The notes beneath the pieces were generated by a model. That model was not told the DNA's origin, ran no database searches, and was given only the letters and a program-made list of their open reading frames with translations. Position numbers and translations under genes: made by a program. Positions 5,751 through 5,920 of a stretch of DNA of 5,920 nucleotides are shown one piece after another (the first letter of the stretch is position 1; each line of letters begins with the position of its first letter). This DNA comes from Flavobacteriales bacterium (lineage in GTDB: Bacteria; Bacteroidota; Bacteroidia; Flavobacteriales; BACL11). The stretch spans positions 19,089-25,008 of the forward strand of contig PAKE01000011.1 of NCBI GenBank assembly GCA_002710495.1. The letters are read 5' to 3'.

Positions 5751-5778
5751 GCGTAACTTTTATTTAAAAAAGTTATGC
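5751..5778. repeat. Intergenic dyad upstream of the rhodopsin promoter
   Basis: GCGTAACTTTT (5751-5761) and AAAAGTTATGC (5768-5778) are inverse complements over 11 positions with one G-T wobble, separated by ATTTAA. It lies 17 nt upstream of the TATTTTTG box. It could be an operator for a regulator or a weak terminator; in minus sense it is followed by AAATTTTTTT, but no minus-strand gene is present there. Confidence 0.55.
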
Positions 5779-5795
5779 ATTAAATAATTATTTTA

Positions 5796-5803
5796 TATTT
5801 TTG
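5796..5803 (+). promoter_or_regulatory. TATTTTTG -7 promoter element for the rhodopsin gene
   Basis: Exact TAnnTTTG match 27 nt before the ATG at 5831. This leaves a leader of roughly 20 nt, a normal length in Bacteroidota. No TTG is seen at the ideal -33 position; that place is occupied by the right arm of the dyad. Confidence 0.55.
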
Positions 5804-5830
5804 TAAAATATTAATCAAAAATTAAACAAA

Positions 5831-5920
5831 ATGTTATTATCAATTATGGAAACAATAGCACCTGACAATTATGTAGCTTTTACATTTTTTATAGGTTATA
5901 TTGCAATGTTGGCAGCTTCT
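5831..5920 (+). CDS. Probable proteorhodopsin, N-terminal part (cut by right edge)
   Basis: Thirty codons are visible: MLLSIMETIAPDNYVAF, then TFFIGYIAMLAAS. The segment from residue 11 aligns by eye with the start of helix A in proteorhodopsins, where gamma-proteobacterial forms read LDASDYTGVSFWLVTAALLAS. The shared features are D-Y-[TV]-[GA]-x-[ST]-F and the L-A-[AS] spacing. These proteins are retinal-binding, light-driven ion pumps of the inner membrane, common in marine Flavobacteriia. The ATG at 5831 is the first after the promoter box; the in-frame ATG at 5846 is an alternative start. The ion-specificity residues in helix C (DxE versus NxQ) lie beyond the window, so proton versus sodium pumping cannot be told. 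Only 30 residues support the call. Confidence 0.68.
   Translation, partial: MLLSIMETIAPDNYVAFTFFIGYIAMLAAS

Noticed and set aside
5738..5767. Nine-codon ORF (MKKICVTFI) upstream of the rhodopsin gene, possible leader peptide
   Set aside because: It overlaps the dyad but has no run of regulatory codons and no attenuator-like alternative hairpins; most likely chance in AT-rich DNA.

Overview
The window looks like chromosomal DNA of a low-GC, probably marine Bacteroidota (Flavobacteriia-like) bacterium. The evidence is AT-rich sequence with A/T-rich codon choice, promoter elements of the TAnnTTTG type, a type IX secretion (T9SS) C-terminal sorting domain, Bacteroidota-style lipoproteins, an IcmF-type fused acyl-CoA mutase, and the first 30 codons of what looks like a proteorhodopsin.

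Layout. Positions 1-725 (minus) hold the N-terminal 241 residues of IcmF (B12-binding domain, then the start of the G-protein domain), cut by the left edge. Divergent from it, 828-3578 (plus) encodes a 916-residue secreted Asp-box (BNR) beta-propeller protein with both a lipobox and a T9SS type A sorting domain. It is followed 3 nt later by a 36-residue lipoprotein (3582-3692). That stop overlaps the start of a 56-residue exported-looking ORF (3692-3862), which runs into what may be its own decayed remainder up to 3962.

From 3982 to 5571 lies a cassette-like tract, with every gene on the minus strand: a DUF998-like membrane protein (4870-5568), a small surface lipoprotein with an Ig/cadherin-like domain (4405-4803) and a 70-residue protein ending in CGCC (4079-4291). 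Each gene is followed, in its own sense, by the same composite repeat. This is a 33-nt tail containing GTTCGAA (minus sense), a 7-8 nt A/T spacer and a terminator hairpin. The lipoprotein and the 70-residue gene each have a TATTTTTG promoter element just after the preceding hairpin. The tract therefore reads as [promoter-gene-repeat/terminator] units.

The right end of the tract is a broken junction. The DUF998-like gene has no ordinary start codon and runs directly into the 3' fragment (5563-5718, plus) of a Bacteroidota tail-fibre/S74-type gene. The joint is an 11-bp sequence that also equals one arm of the terminator hairpin. To its right are an intergenic dyad (5751-5778), another TATTTTTG promoter element and the rhodopsin start (5831-5920, cut by the right edge).

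The outer genes are metabolic or energy genes (acyl-CoA mutase, light-driven pump) and the interior is accessory cell-envelope material. The least explained part is the composite repeat family and the junction. I do not recognise the repeat as a named element.
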